Part shown: positions 45,502-55,971 of the stretch, one piece after another
How the letters are laid out: each line of letters starts with the position of its first letter
Position numbering within the stretch: position 1 is the first letter of the stretch
The notes under the pieces: model-generated
Told to the model about the DNA's origin: nothing
The model's database searches: none
What the model saw: the letters and a program-made list of their open reading frames with translations, nothing else
NCBI RefSeq assembly: GCF_025643335.1
Contig: NZ_CP092489.1
Span: forward strand, 443,501-507,500
Source: Endozoicomonas sp. Mp262
GTDB lineage: Bacteria > Pseudomonadota > Gammaproteobacteria > Pseudomonadales > Endozoicomonadaceae
Direction of reading: 5' to 3'
Length of the DNA stretch: 64,000 nt
Made by a program: the position numbers and the translations under genes

Positions 45502-47146
45502 CAGCTATTCCCGCATGATGAACGTCGATGATCGTTGGTATTGACAATAAGGCAGCAAAAATAATGAAGCCGATCAAAACTGAGCCGCCAATTAACAAAG
45601 CGGAGCTTTAAAGAAAAAATGTCACCCCTGAACGTAGCTACGATATGGCCGGTTATGATGTATCGAATGGAATCACCCTTTTCTCTTCAATACCATGAGT
45701 TACTGTGTAAAAAAGCCCCTCCCACGTTTTTATCAGCCAATGCAAAAAATAGCCCTGTATCCATTTCCATAATGCTATACGGACTCCTTTTGAGCGGGTT
45801 CTTAAAGCTTCCTGAAACTGGGGACAGCACAGTTCCTGTATTTGATCTACGAGAAAAGCAAGCATCGTCAGATAGGCCAGATTTGTGGCTAAGTGCTTCT
45901 CACCGTGACCGTAGTTATGTTCGAGATCGTAGCCTTGATTTTTCAGGGTGTTAAACGTCTGGTTCTCAATATGCCATCGGCAGCGCCCTCCTTTCATGAC
46001 GGGTTCTATGGTTTCTTCGTTAAGCGGAATATCAGTCACCCAGCACCAGATATGCTGTTTACCTTTTTTATCGGTTTCGACAAAATCAAGCACATTAACC
46101 TGTTCTGCATATTTTGCCTTGTTCAGCCTGACGTCATTGGCATAGCGAAACCACCACTTAATTCCAGTCTCTTCATTAACTTTTTCAGCACGGTGAACTT
46201 TTCCTTCTTTATCCAGCTCATCCATCGCTTCAACCAGCGAGGCATGGTTGCCATCTTTCGCGACAATGATGTAATGCCAGCCATAACTCTTAATCAGTTG
46301 GACAGTGGGGTTGTCAGCATAAAGACTGTCCAGAAGAATAACGAACTTTAGACGTGGGTGATGCTCTCGTATGGTGGCAAACAACCGTTTAATGGCATTT
46401 TTTTCACAGTCATTTTTGGTCGAACCGTCCTGGCAAACTATGGCTTCCGGTGCCAATGGCAAGACTGTTTTTTGATCCGGGTGAGCAATGCATGCTGCCA
46501 TTAACTGGTGGTAGTGAGCTTCGTTGGCCTTTCCCTTATTTTTAGTACAGCACTCCTGACAAGGTTTTTTATTATTGCAGGAGTAAAATAGCCCAGTTCC
46601 ATCGATCGGGAGCAAGTAGTGATTTTTCAAGTTCCCGCAGTGAAATTCGAATGCCTTCAGTAATCCGCCCCTTTGGACGTTAGACAGCAATGTCTTAAAA
46701 GGCTTTTTGAACTCTACGGGATCTATTGGATCCAGGATTTCCCGCATACTGGTATCACAGGGAGCACGTTTTTTTATCTGATACAGGTGCTCAAGGTTAT
46801 GCCTTACTTCTTGCTCTGTTTTATCACGCTCAAACGAGAGGAGCGATGGGTACTTGAGATGCATCATGGCAAAAGCGGACATGGAGGCATCATGTATTGT
46901 TATTTTTCTGGAATCCTTGTTTGGTCGGACATCTGGAATTTGCTCATAACTTTCAGAAATCGTAGTAATTAAACTGTTTGCACAAAGATGCTTACGACTT
47001 TTTTGGAATGGATAAGCCATGAGAGACAGCCATTGATAAAGTATCCCTATCAAAAGTAGACGTTATTTTGTGCGAAATCACTCCATTTGGAATTTACTGT
47101 AAGCCTTGCTGTTGCAGTGATTTAATTGATGTCACGGGAATAGCTG
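45502..47146 (-). mobile_element. 1645-bp insertion sequence, copy B
   Basis: This has the same length and ends as copy A. The 9-bp target duplication CTCTGAAGA flanks it (45493-45501 and 47147-47155). It is inserted in the IS30 transposase gene. Being identical in protein sequence to copy A, it must have moved recently. Confidence 0.93.
45653..47053 (-). CDS. DDE transposase of the 1645-bp IS, copy B
   Basis: The 466-residue protein is identical to that of copy A at 38392 and has the same D-D-E residues. It is probably active or recently so. Confidence 0.9.
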   Translation of the reverse strand: MIGILYQWLSLMAYPFQKSRKHLCANSLITTISESYEQIPDVRPNKDSRKITIHDASMSAFAMMHLKYPSLLSFERDKTEQEVRHNLEHLYQIKKRAPCDTSMREILDPIDPVEFKKPFKTLLSNVQRGGLLKAFEFHCGNLKNHYLLPIDGTGLFYSCNNKKPCQECCTKNKGKANEAHYHQLMAACIAHPDQKTVLPLAPEAIVCQDGSTKNDCEKNAIKRLFATIREHHPRLKFVILLDSLYADNPTVQLIKSYGWHYIIVAKDGNHASLVEAMDELDKEGKVHRAEKVNEETGIKWWFRYANDVRLNKAKYAEQVNVLDFVETDKKGKQHIWCWVTDIPLNEETIEPVMKGGRCRWHIENQTFNTLKNQGYDLEHNYGHGEKHLATNLAYLTMLAFLVDQIQELCCPQFQEALRTRSKGVRIALWKWIQGYFLHWLIKTWEGLFYTVTHGIEEKRVIPFDTS

Positions 47147-47267
47147 CTCTGAAGAGAGACATTATATCGAAATCGAACTGAAAAATGGGACTTCTCAAAA
47201 TAAAATTGCAGAAAAACTCGGGCGTTCACAGAGTTCGCTGTCACGGGAGTTAGGACGCAACACAAAA

Positions 47268-47967
47268 CAATTAGGACACCCATAAATTTCACACTAAAAA
47301 CCAATAGACTTTGATAAATACTCTGTACTTTCAGGATAGTCAACAATTAGGACACCCATAAATTTCACACTAAAAACCAATAGACTTTGATAAATACTCT
47401 GTACTTTCAGGATTAGAGAAGCTTTGGCTAAATAAACTATGGCAACAAGAGGTAGGAATTAGCTGTGATTAGTTTGAAGTCATGCATCCAATCCTAATCA
47501 CGGTCTAAATAAGTAAGTGGTGTTTATAGAGAATTACTTGCAGGTTTGCATAAAGCGAAAAAAACAAGGTATTTAACATTAGTGCATCATGTATAACCGG
47601 CTACAGGCAGTCAACCCCCGCAGCCAGTTCCGACCTGTTTTTAACGCATGGGCTTTCATTGCCTGTAACCGGCCTACCGCCTGATAAAAGCGGTTATTCC
47701 ATCGCATAGTATTAATCCACTCGTTCGAATCAATACCAAGCCTGGAGAGAATAGGCGGGATATCATCAGCAATAGCCCCTCGTTTGTCAGCCCTGACTAC
47801 CCGGCCACTCCAATCAACCAGTTCCAGATAATGCTGAAGAATGAATGGTAACGCTACCTCCGGGCTTTGTCCCTGACATCGAAATGGTTTCAGGCTGGCA
47901 GGTTGTTTGCTGGTAGTGTTATCCGCAGCTTTCTCAATTCTCTCTTTGACAGAGGTGAAATCTGATG
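47268..47967 (-). mobile_element. Y1 (HUH) transposon fragment, 3' part with duplicated end
   Basis: The element end (CAATTAGGACACCCATAAAT) occurs twice, at 47268 and 47344, as a 76-bp tandem repeat. Then follows the 3' part of the Y1 transposase gene (from 47579), which is cut at 47967 by the third copy of the 1645-bp IS. The fused frame to 48064 begins inside that IS and is not meaningful. Confidence 0.8.
47579..47967 (-). pseudogene. C-terminal fragment of the Y1 transposase
   Basis: The frame matches the last part of the intact protein at 49325 (SDFTSVKERIEKAADN to the C-terminus LTACSRLYMMH). It is interrupted upstream by the 1645-bp IS, so the catalytic HUH and Tyr residues are absent. 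Confidence 0.85.
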
Positions 47968-49085
47968 CAGCTATTCCCGCATGATGAACGTCGATGATCG
48001 TTGGTATTGACAATAAGGCAGCAAAAATAATGAAGCCGATCAAAACTGAGCCGCCAATTAACAAAGCGGAGCTTTAAAGAAAAAATGTCACCCCTGAACG
48101 TAGCTACGATATGGCCGGTTATGATGTATCGAATGGAATCACCCTTTTCTCTTCAATACCATGAGTTACTGTGTAAAAAAGCCCCTCCCACGTTTTTATC
48201 AGCCAATGCAAAAAATAGCCCTGTATCCATTTCCATAATGCTATACGGACTCCTTTTGAGCGGGTTCTTAAAGCTTCCTGAAACTGGGGACAGCACAGTT
48301 CCTGTATTTGATCTACGAGAAAAGCAAGCATCGTCAGATAGGCCAGATTTGTGGCTAAGTGCTTCTCACCGTGACCGTAGTTATGTTCGAGATCGTAGCC
48401 TTGATTTTTCAGGGTGTTAAACGTCTGGTTCTCAATATGCCATCGGCAGCGCCCTCCTTTCATGACGGGTTCTATGGTTTCTTCGTTAAGCGGAATATCA
48501 GTCACCCAGCACCAGATATGCTGTTTACCTTTTTTATCGGTTTCGACAAAATCAAGCACATTAACCTGTTCTGCATATTTTGCCTTGTTCAGCCTGACGT
48601 CATTGGCATAGCGAAACCACCACTTAATTCCAGTCTCTTCATTAACTTTTTCAGCACGGTGAACTTTTCCTTCTTTATCCAGCTCATCCATCGCTTCAAC
48701 CAGCGAGGCATGGTTGCCATCTTTCGCGACAATGATGTAATGCCAGCCATAACTCTTAATCAGTTGGACAGTGGGGTTGTCAGCATAAAGACTGTCCAGA
48801 AGAATAACGAACTTTAGACGTGGGTGATGCTCTCGTATGGTGGCAAACAACCGTTTAATGGCATTTTTTTCACAGTCATTTTTGGTCGAACCGTCCTGGC
48901 AAACTATGGCTTCCGGTGCCAATGGCAAGACTGTTTTTTGATCCGGGTGAGCAATGCATGCTGCCATTAACTGGTGGTAGTGAGCTTCGTTGGCCTTTCC
49001 CTTATTTTTAGTACAGCACTCCTGACAAGGTTTTTTATTATTGCAGGAGTAAAATAGCCCAGTTCCATCGATCGGGAGCAAGTAG
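47968..49085 (-). mobile_element. 1645-bp insertion sequence, copy C, truncated
   Basis: The left end CAGCTATTCCCG is present, but the element breaks off at 49085 inside the transposase gene and passes into another Y1 element end. The transposase lacks its first 130 or so residues. The frame at 48119-49126 borrows a false start from the Y1 end and lacks the N-terminal region. Confidence 0.85.
48119..49085 (-). pseudogene. Truncated transposase of IS copy C
   Basis: From LLPIDGTGLF to the C-terminus the sequence equals copies A and B. The N-terminal part is replaced by unrelated codons from the neighbouring element. The catalytic residues remain but the DNA-binding N-terminus is gone. Confidence 0.85.
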
Positions 49086-49089
49086 CGAA

Positions 49090-50400
49090 CAATTAGGACA
49101 CCCATAAATTTCACACTAAAAACCAATAGACTTTGATAAATACTCTGTACTTTCAGGATTAGAGAAGCTTTGGCTAAATAAACTATGGCAACAAGAGGTA
49201 GGAATTAGCTGTGATTAGTTTGAAGTCATGCATCCAATCCTAATCACGGTCTAAATAAGTAAGTGGTGTTTATAGAGAATTACTTGCAGGTTTGCATAAA
49301 GCGAAAAAAACAAGGTATTTAACATTAGTGCATCATGTATAACCGGCTACAGGCAGTCAACCCCCGCAGCCAGTTCCGACCTGTTTTTAACGCATGGGCT
49401 TTCATTGCCTGTAACCGGCCTACCGCCTGATAAAAGCGGTTATTCCATCGCATAGTATTAATCCACTCGTTCGAATCAATACCAAGCCTGGAGAGAATAG
49501 GCGGGATATCATCAGCAATAGCCCCTCGTTTGTCAGCCCTGACTACCCGGCCACTCCAATCAACCAGTTCCAGATAATGCTGAAGAATGAATGGTAACGC
49601 TACCTCCGGGCTTTGTCCCTGACATCGAAATGGTTTCAGGCTGGCAGGTTGTTTGCTGGTAGTGTTATCCGCAGCTTTCTCAATTCTCTCTTTGACAGAG
49701 GTGAAATCTGATGTCTCCGGTGTATCCGCCAGTTTTGCCCTGACGGGGTTTAAATCCACATAGGCCATACAGGTCAACAGTGCGGCTTCATCCAGTAGCG
49801 CCTGGCTTTTAAATCGTCCTTCCCAAAATCGCCCACGACACTTATCTTCTTTATTCGCTTCTCTGGCCAGATATTCATTAAGACAGCGCATAAACCAGCT
49901 AATATCCTGAAGCCTAAGCCGATATTCTTCCGCAAACTCGTCAACACGACGCATTTCTGCTTTACTCAGCTTGGCTCTTCCCAAATACCGTTGGACTATT
50001 ACAGGCCCGGCAAATAATTGAGTCCAGCGTTTCAGAACGGAATCCCTGTTCCAGTCATTAGCTTCCTGCGCATTAATATGCAAAACCACATGGTAATGAT
50101 TAGACATCACGGCATAGGCACAGACTTCAATGGCAAAAATAGCAGCCAGTTCTGTCAGCCTATCCACTACCCACTGCCGACGGTGCTCATAATCCTTACC
50201 TGAAAAATGATCCTTCCCACAAAGATAGGCACGGCGCACACACCGAGCCATACAGTGGTAGTAAGGTGTGCTTTCAGGGTCAATCAGACTGTTACGGGCG
50301 CGAGTCATAAGCACTTTTGTCCACAGGGTTAAATTTTAGTGACAAAAGAAAGGTAGCTTATCTGGTAGATCAGTCAAATTTATGGATGTCCTTTAAGCTC
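49090..50400 (-). mobile_element. Y1 (HUH) transposon, complete copy
   Basis: The left end reads GGACACCCATAAATTT and the right end, inverted, GGACATCCATAAATTT. The element carries one Y1 transposase. Short repeats of this end sequence are scattered in the region (47268, 47344, 54048), which fits a REP-associated or IS200-like element. Confidence 0.75.
49325..50314 (-). CDS. Y1 transposase, REP-associated (IS200-like HUH nuclease)
   Basis: The 329-residue protein is complete. The HUH motif is seen as NHYHVVLHINA, with the preceding VCAYAVMSNHY typical of REP-associated tyrosine transposases. The region YLAREANKEDKCRGRFWEGR and CMAYVDLNPVRAKLADTPE is the family hallmark. Such enzymes cut single-stranded DNA at hairpin ends. 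The C-terminal 110 residues are an extension of unknown role. Confidence 0.9.
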   Translation of the reverse strand: MLMTRARNSLIDPESTPYYHCMARCVRRAYLCGKDHFSGKDYEHRRQWVVDRLTELAAIFAIEVCAYAVMSNHYHVVLHINAQEANDWNRDSVLKRWTQLFAGPVIVQRYLGRAKLSKAEMRRVDEFAEEYRLRLQDISWFMRCLNEYLAREANKEDKCRGRFWEGRFKSQALLDEAALLTCMAYVDLNPVRAKLADTPETSDFTSVKERIEKAADNTTSKQPASLKPFRCQGQSPEVALPFILQHYLELVDWSGRVVRADKRGAIADDIPPILSRLGIDSNEWINTMRWNNRFYQAVGRLQAMKAHALKTGRNWLRGLTACSRLYMMH

Positions 50401-50908
50401 GTTTAAATCGTCCTTCCCAAAATCGCCCACGACACTTATCTTCTTTATTCGCTTCTCTGGCCAGGTATTCATTAAGACAGCGCATAAACCAGCTAATATC
50501 CTGAAGCCTAAGCCGATATTCTTCCGCAAACTCGTCAACACGACGCATTTCTGCTTCACTCAGCTTGGCTCTTCCCAGATACCGTTGGACTATTACAGGC
50601 CCGGCAAATAATTGAGTCCAGCGTTTCAGAACGGAATCCCTGTTCCAGTCATTAGCTTCCTGCGCATTAATATGCAAAACCACATGGTAATGATTAGACA
50701 TCACGGCATAGGCACAGACTTCAATGGCAAAAATAGCAGCCAGTTCTGTCAGCCTATCCACTACCCACTGCCGACGGTGCTCATAATCCTTACCTGAAAA
50801 ATGATCCTTCCCACAAAGATAGGCACGGCGCACACACCGAGCCATACAGTGGTAGTAAGGTGTGCTTTCAGGGTCAATCAGACTGTTACGGGCGCGAGTC
50901 ATAAGCAC
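50401..50908 (-). pseudogene. N-terminal fragment of a second Y1 transposase
   Basis: It starts as the intact protein does (LMTRARNSLIDPESTPYYHC) and ends after GRFWEGRFKRA at the duplication junction. It retains NHYHVVLH but lacks the C-terminal part. Confidence 0.85.
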
Positions 50909-50994
50909 TTTTGTCCACAGGGTTAAATTTTAGTGACAAAAGAAAGGTAGCTTATCTGGTAGATCAGTCAAATTTATGGATGTCCTTTAAGCTC
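50401..50994 (-). repeat. 594-bp tandem duplication of the Y1 transposon 5' part
   Basis: This repeats 49807-50400 with several base changes, for example Lys to Glu in RAKLSKAEM versus RAKLSEAEM. It encodes only the first 170 residues of the transposase, including the HUH motif, then stops. The divergence shows the duplication is not very recent. Confidence 0.85.
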
Positions 50995-52236
50995 TTACTG
51001 CCCAGGGTTCGTCGGGAACATGACCTCCCTGAACAGGAAAAGGTCTGCTCCTGTTGCGGTAGCCATGACCTGCACAGGATCGGCGAGGAAGTCAGCGAGC
51101 AACTGGATATCATTCCCGCCAAGGTTCAGGTTATTCAGAACGTGCGCCCAAAGTATGCCTGTCGCCATTGTGAAGGCTCCATCCAGACCGCACCCATGCC
51201 TCCCCAGCCCATACCGGGTAGTATCGCTACACCGGGCTTGCTGGCCTACATTGCCACCGGAAAATATGTGGACGGCTTGCCCCTGTACCGCCAAGAACAG
51301 TTTGTGCTGAACCGGCTCGGGGTTGAAGTGGCCAGGGCAACCACAGCCCAGTGGATGGTGCGTTGCGGTGAACTGGTACAGCCCCTGGTCAACCTGATGC
51401 GAGATCATTTACTTGAATCTCCGCTGATCCATTGTGACGAAACCCATGTCAAGGTGCTGAGGGAGTCAGGGAAGAAAGCACAGAGCCTGTCGTACATGTG
51501 GGTACAGGTGGCAGAGCCTGTTCCAGATCACAGAGTCATTCTATTTGATTATGATCCCAGTCGGAGTGGGTCCGTTCCTGTCAGGTTGCTGGAAGGCTTT
51601 AAGGGGTATCTGCAAACGGATGGCTATGAGGGCTATGCTGCCATAGGCCGACAGGAAGGCATTATCAGCCAGGGCTGCTGGGCCCATGCCCGGAGAAAAT
51701 TCAATGAAGCGGTAAAAGGCCTGAAAAAAGGGGTAAAAACTGGAAAGGCTTATATGGGAATGGCCTATATCCAGAAGCTTTACCGTATTGAACGGGAAAT
51801 AAAAGACTGTTCCTGTGAAGAAAAGAAAATGATCCGGCAACAGAAAAGCCGGGACATTCTCAGTCAGCTACGACAATGGTTAGATAAATCGCTACCACAA
51901 ACGCCCCCTAAAACACTGTTGGGTAAGGCGCTTAATTACCTCAATAACCAGTGGGATAAACTGATTCGCTACTGCGATGAGGGTTATCTACGCATGGACA
52001 ATAATCTGGCAGAAAACGCCATTCGCCCCTTTGTCATCGGGCGTAAAGCATGGCTGTTTAGCACCAGTCAGGCAGGCGCTAATGCCAGCGCTAATCTGTA
52101 CAGTCTGGTAGAGACAGCGAAAGCCTGTGGCTTGGAGTCATATGCCTATTTAAAGGAGGTGTTTACCCAGCTACCCGCAGCAAAAACACTGGCGGATATT
52201 GAGCAACTGCTGCCATGGAATCAAAACTCTTCTTAA
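50911..52236 (+). pseudogene. Truncated IS66 TnpC with a foreign start
   Basis: From LPRVRREHDLPEQEK onwards the sequence equals the intact TnpC at 55972. The first 29 codons come from the Y1 transposon end, so about 95 residues of the true N-terminus are missing. The zinc-finger-like CSCCGSHDLHRIG and the catalytic D-D-E residues remain (for example IHCDETHVKVLRESGKK). The frame is open, so a chimeric protein could still be made. Confidence 0.8.
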
Positions 52237-52264
52237 ATCAAGGTGGGGTTAATTAATCGCTTAC
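50998..52264 (+). mobile_element. IS66 element, right-hand fragment
   Basis: It ends at the IS66 terminal repeat (TTAATTAATCGCTTAC, to 52264), the same end as at 55944 in opposite orientation. The left 1 kb with tnpA and tnpB is missing. To its right it joins an ISKra4-type transposase gene directly. Confidence 0.85.
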
Positions 52265-53337
52265 TTAATAATGCGCTCAACCCCATCGAGTTCCTCTTTG
52301 AGGACGTGTCGGTAAGTGACAAACTTTTCTTTGGACTTGATGCTGTTTTCTCCATAAGCCTGGTCAAATGCTTTCTTCAGGTGATCTGCTGCGTGGTAGT
52401 AATCAATAACCTCAACACCCGCTGGTAGTTCCTGGGAAAGGTATGACCAGTTGTCCTTGGCGCCATCAGCGACTTTGACCAGTGACAGCTGTGGCTTTTG
52501 TCGCAACGCTTCTTGCAATAGTGCTGACAAAGACTGCTTGAGTGTGAGTTTTTTAGTTTCTGGCATTCGTCCTATGCGGACTGTTGATAAACGCTCCCCC
52601 TGTTGATCGTAAAACGACAAAGTTCCGCAACTGGCCTCCTTGCAACCTGTTGGCCCTTGAGTCCGTTTGCCTTCAGAAGCGCTCCTGGCTCGCTTTTCTA
52701 CTCGTTTGCCATCTTTCATGGGCAGCATAACGCCATCCAGGGAGGCGGCTACTGTGACCGCATTGGTGGGCACGTTAAGTTTCTCAATAAGCATCTCTTC
52801 AAAAGGCTCACGGTGCTGTTCCCACTGAGTATTAAATTGCCTGGGGAAACGAGCAAGACTGCTTTCTGAGGGAGACATACCTCCCATGAGATCAAGGAGG
52901 CTTTTTGCTTCACCGGGAGACATTTGAGCAACAACCCAGGCAGCTTGCTTTGCAGCCCGAGGCGTCCAGAAGCCTTCCACGATCCCGGCTTTCAACTCCA
53001 TGGGTACGATACACGGCTCTTTGCCGTTACGATAAAGTGTTCGCATAACCCGGACTGAACCAACCGCTGTCTGGTAGGTTTTATAACTGCGCAACACCTG
53101 CTTATAAGTGATCCCGCTGACCTCAATAGCTGGAGTATCAATATCAAGCTCAGCCAGCGCCTCTGCTAAAAAATCTTGCTGAGCTTGATTAAAGAGAGCA
53201 TTAACGGTCTGCTCAAACCCTTCAAAGTGCCTGATAGGATTGCCAGACTCTCGCAGAGCCTGCAATTGGTCGCCTAACCGTTGAATCGCATCACAAGAAA
53301 TGGTGGCGGCTTCAGTCCGTAGCTGACATACTTCCAT
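52264..53337 (-). pseudogene. ISKra4-type transposase, 5' part, cut by IS66
   Basis: The most likely start is the ATG at 53337 (MEVCQLRTEAATISCDAIQR), after GAGAGG. The frame is also open up to 53451. Motifs include VAASLDGVMLPMKDGKR and VKVADGAKDNWSYLSQELPA and DYYHAADHLKKAFDQAYGEN, a D-D pair of the ISKra4 family. It ends GVERIIK at the IS66 junction. The missing C-terminus is present in the other half-copy at 54602. Confidence 0.85.
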
Positions 53338-53486
53338 GGGGCGGCCTCTCACTGGTAAGGTGTTGGGTGCTATCAACATCATACCTGTGATTGGCTGCCT
53401 TCTGTTTAAGCATTGAAAAAATAGCTGCCTACTACTTTCCCCGGTTGGCAAGCTGAAGAAGCCCGGTCAATTTGAGACTTTCACCC
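52265..53486 (-). mobile_element. ISKra4-type element, 5' half
   Basis: The right end GGTCAATTTGAGACTTTCACCC lies at 53465-53486 and pairs with the end at 54576 of the other half-copy. The left side is cut by IS66 at 52264. Only the 5' part of the transposase gene is left. Confidence 0.8.
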
Positions 53487-53564
53487 TTCCATTCTATACT
53501 CAGGAGTACATAATGAGGTCAACATGGCGATCACAGCAAAAAATGTTAAGGAGTTTCGAGATTT

Positions 53565-53828
53565 ATGGCTGCCTGTATAAGCGTAAAGTTAATTTTAGAT
53601 AAGATGTTTGAACTTGATCCCTTCTTTGCTAACTACGTTGAAAACTGGATTAAGCTAACCGATACTAATTTTGCTTTTGCTGAAACAGCTCTAAGGATGA
53701 AGGATTTAACTGAGTCTTTTAGCTCTCTGTTTCAGATAATCGTGAATTATTTCGGAAGTGAATTAATTTATAATCAAGAAGATATTTTTCAACTAGCAGA
53801 ACAATTAAAGAACTTATTTTCCCCATGA
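53565..53828 (+). CDS. Small helical protein of unknown function
   Basis: The 87-residue frame (LDKMFELDPFFANYVENWIK; FAETALRMKDLTESFSSLF) looks like a real helical protein, AT-rich and different from its surroundings. No ribosome site is clear. Another short frame (MAITAKNVKEFRDLWLPV) overlaps its start. It lies in the pocket between two ISKra4 halves and could be a leftover cassette or the remains of a longer gene. Confidence 0.4.
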   Translation: MAACISVKLILDKMFELDPFFANYVENWIKLTDTNFAFAETALRMKDLTESFSSLFQIIVNYFGSELIYNQEDIFQLAEQLKNLFSP

Positions 53829-54398
53829 ATTCACAACCCCTCGGGGTCGTCGCTCCCTTCGGTCACTCAAACCCCTCACGCTCGCAGCTTTGCTCATTTC
53901 TCTCGTTACCGATTCCACTGGTAAGCTCAAAACGTGCAGAAAGTTCGTTTGGTTAATCAGGGTGAGGCTTCGCCTCTGAGGTCAACATGGCAACCACTGC
54001 AAACACAAAATCACCGTCGTACGCCATATGACCTTGATTCAAACAGGAAATTTATGGGTGTCCTATACCCTCCTTTTGCTGAGAAATGCGCCCAACCATT
54101 GCTGACCTTGAGAATTTTACCCGTGCTGTTGCTGGCTTTAAAACCTTTACATTGAGCACTGAACAGAAAAAGCCACACGCTGTGAGCTAACGCTGCCATG
54201 CCCAACCTGTTAGTGCCGCAGCACTGGCAGCGACCGACTCCAAACCCACCGACAAGGAAGAGTTGAGAGCCACTGAAAACTTTTTGTTGCTTTGAGCTGA
54301 TAGGGAATAAAGTACAACCCCTGCAAATGGCACAACACCAAAAAGCTAATTTTAAAAACCTGACCCAACGGCAGATAGAAATTTAAATGTGTACTGCC
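53829..54398. other. Non-coding pocket with transposon scars
   Basis: A repeat of GAGGTCAACATGG occurs at 53517 and 53978. A Y1-element end sequence (AAATTTATGGGTGTCC) lies at 54048. No gene is supported. The stretch CTAACGCTGCCATGCCCAAC followed by CTGTTAG at about 54188 resembles attC core ends but is too short. Confidence 0.4.
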
Positions 54399-54470
54399 TG
54401 CTAACGCCGCGCTCTGCGGCAAGTTTGTAGCGCAGCGAAAAACTTGTCCGACAGAAGCGCCTTGTTAGCC
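54399..54470. repeat. attC-like integron recombination site
   Basis: The 72-bp site starts with TGCTAAC and ends with GTTAGCC, with inner inverted sequences (GCCGCGCTCTGCGGC; AAGTTTGTAGCGCAGC). A minus-strand gene fragment stops 1 bp beyond it, which is the usual position of a cassette gene. Confidence 0.65.
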
Positions 54471-54575
54471 CTAGCTGCATCTCTGCAATATTTCATTAAA
54501 CCAGCCAAGGATTTCACCATTTTGGTCTCTTTCATCAAGTCTTTCTTTAGTCATTTTCTTGGCTGCAATTCGATT
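54471..54575 (-). pseudogene. C-terminal end of a cassette gene, cut by ISKra4
   Basis: The last 34 codons read NRIAAKKMTKERLDERDQNG and EILGWFNEILQRCS, then TAG next to the attC site. The rest was lost or displaced when the ISKra4-type element inserted at 54576. The function is not recognisable. Confidence 0.5.
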
Positions 54576-55943
54576 GGGTGAAAGTCTCATATTGACCACA
54601 ACTAAACACTGCCACCTTTCTCTGGGAATGGTATGACATTGCTTGTAGCAGCCTTGGTGACTTTCTCGCAATAAGTTGCAGCAAATAACTTCCAGCCATT
54701 TTCAAACCAGTGGCTCTGAACTAATGACCGAAGCGTCAATACGCCCTGACCACCCGGATTTCGCCAGCGCATACCTGAGCACTTCATCCGCTGGGTAACC
54801 AAGGTTTTACAGGCTGCCTCTACCACACCAGAGCCGATCGGAAGGTTATTCGACAAGTGTTCAGCATAGCGCATACGCTGGCGATTTTTTCTGAAATACT
54901 CCAGCTCGGTCTTTAATTTTGAGCGGCGCGGATGCTTTTTATGCTGATAAGCCAGGGCTTTAATAATGCGCTCAACCCCATCAAGTTCCTCTTTGAGGAC
55001 GTGTCGGTAAGTGACAAACTTTTCTTTGGACTTGATGCTGTTTTCTCCATAAGCCTGGTCAAATGCTTTCTTCAGGTGATCGGCTGCGTGGTAGTAATCA
55101 ATAACCTCAACACCCGCTGGTAGTTCCCGGGAAAGGTATGACCAGTTGTCCTTGGCGCCATCAGCGACTTTGACCAGTGACAGCTGTGGCTTTTGTCGCA
55201 ACGCTTCTTGCAATAGTGCTGACAAAGACTGCTTGAGTGTGAGTTTTTTAGTTTCTGGCATTCGTCCTATGCGGACTGTTGATAAACGCTCCCCCTGTTG
55301 ATCGTAAAACGACAAAGTTCCGCAACTGGCCTCCTTGCAACCTGTTGGCCCTTGAGTCCGTTTGCCTTCAGAAGCGCTCCTGGCTCGCTTTTCTACTCGT
55401 TTGCCATCTTTCATGGGCAGCATAACGCCATCCAGGGAGGCGGCTACTGTGACCGCATTGGTGGGCACGTTAAGTTTCTCAATAAGCATCTCTTCAAAAG
55501 GCTCACGGTGCTGTTCCCACTGAGTATTAAATTGCCTGGGGAAACGAGCAAGACTGCTTTCTGAGGGAGACATACCTCCCATGAGATCAAGGAGGCTTTT
55601 TGCTTCACCGGGAGACATTTGAGCAACAACCCAGGCAGCTTGCTTTGCAGCCCGAGGCGTCCAGAAGCCTTCCACGATCCCGGCTTTCAACTCCATGGGT
55701 ACGATACACGGCTCTTTGCCGTTACGATAAAGTGTTCGCATAACCCGGACTGAACCAACCGCTGTCTGGTAGGTTTTATAACTGCGCAACACCTGCTTAT
55801 AAGTGATCCCGCTGACCTCAATAGCTGGAGTATCAATATCAAGCTCAGCCAGCGCCTCTGCTAAAAAATCTTGCTGAGCTTGATTAAAGAGAGCATTAAC
55901 GGTCTGCTCAAACCCTTCAAAGTGCCTGATAGGATTGCCAGAC
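54576..55943 (-). mobile_element. ISKra4-type element, 3' half
   Basis: It begins with the terminal repeat GGGTGAAAGTCTCA at 54576 and is cut on the right by IS66 at 55943. It complements the 5' half at 52265. Confidence 0.8.
54602..55943 (-). pseudogene. ISKra4-type transposase, 3' part, start lost to IS66
   Basis: The frame is open to the IS66 junction at 55943. A GTG at 55792 could serve as start for 396 residues. It shares the core with the copy at 52264 almost exactly and has the C-terminus (LPIGSGVVEAACKTLVTQRM; MRWRNPGGQGVLTLRSLVQS) that the other lacks. The region GSGVVEAACK holds the catalytic Glu. Confidence 0.85.
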
Positions 55944-55971
55944 GTAAGCGATTAATTAACCCCACCTTGAT

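Larger units (their letters stand above)
45352..47264 (+). mobile_element. Truncated IS30 copy, split by the 1645-bp IS
   Basis: The left inverted repeat and the first codons of the transposase (MAFKHLSSEE) lie at 45352-45501. The frame resumes at 47156 and continues to SRELGRNT, then ends at 47264 where a Y1 element begins. It is the same IS30 as at 40143, in opposite orientation. It cannot be functional. Confidence 0.85.

Noticed and set aside
54188-54216. GCTAAC ... CTGTTAG resembling an attC site
   Set aside because: The distance between the cores is below 30 bases, too short for an attC site, and no inner palindrome exists.
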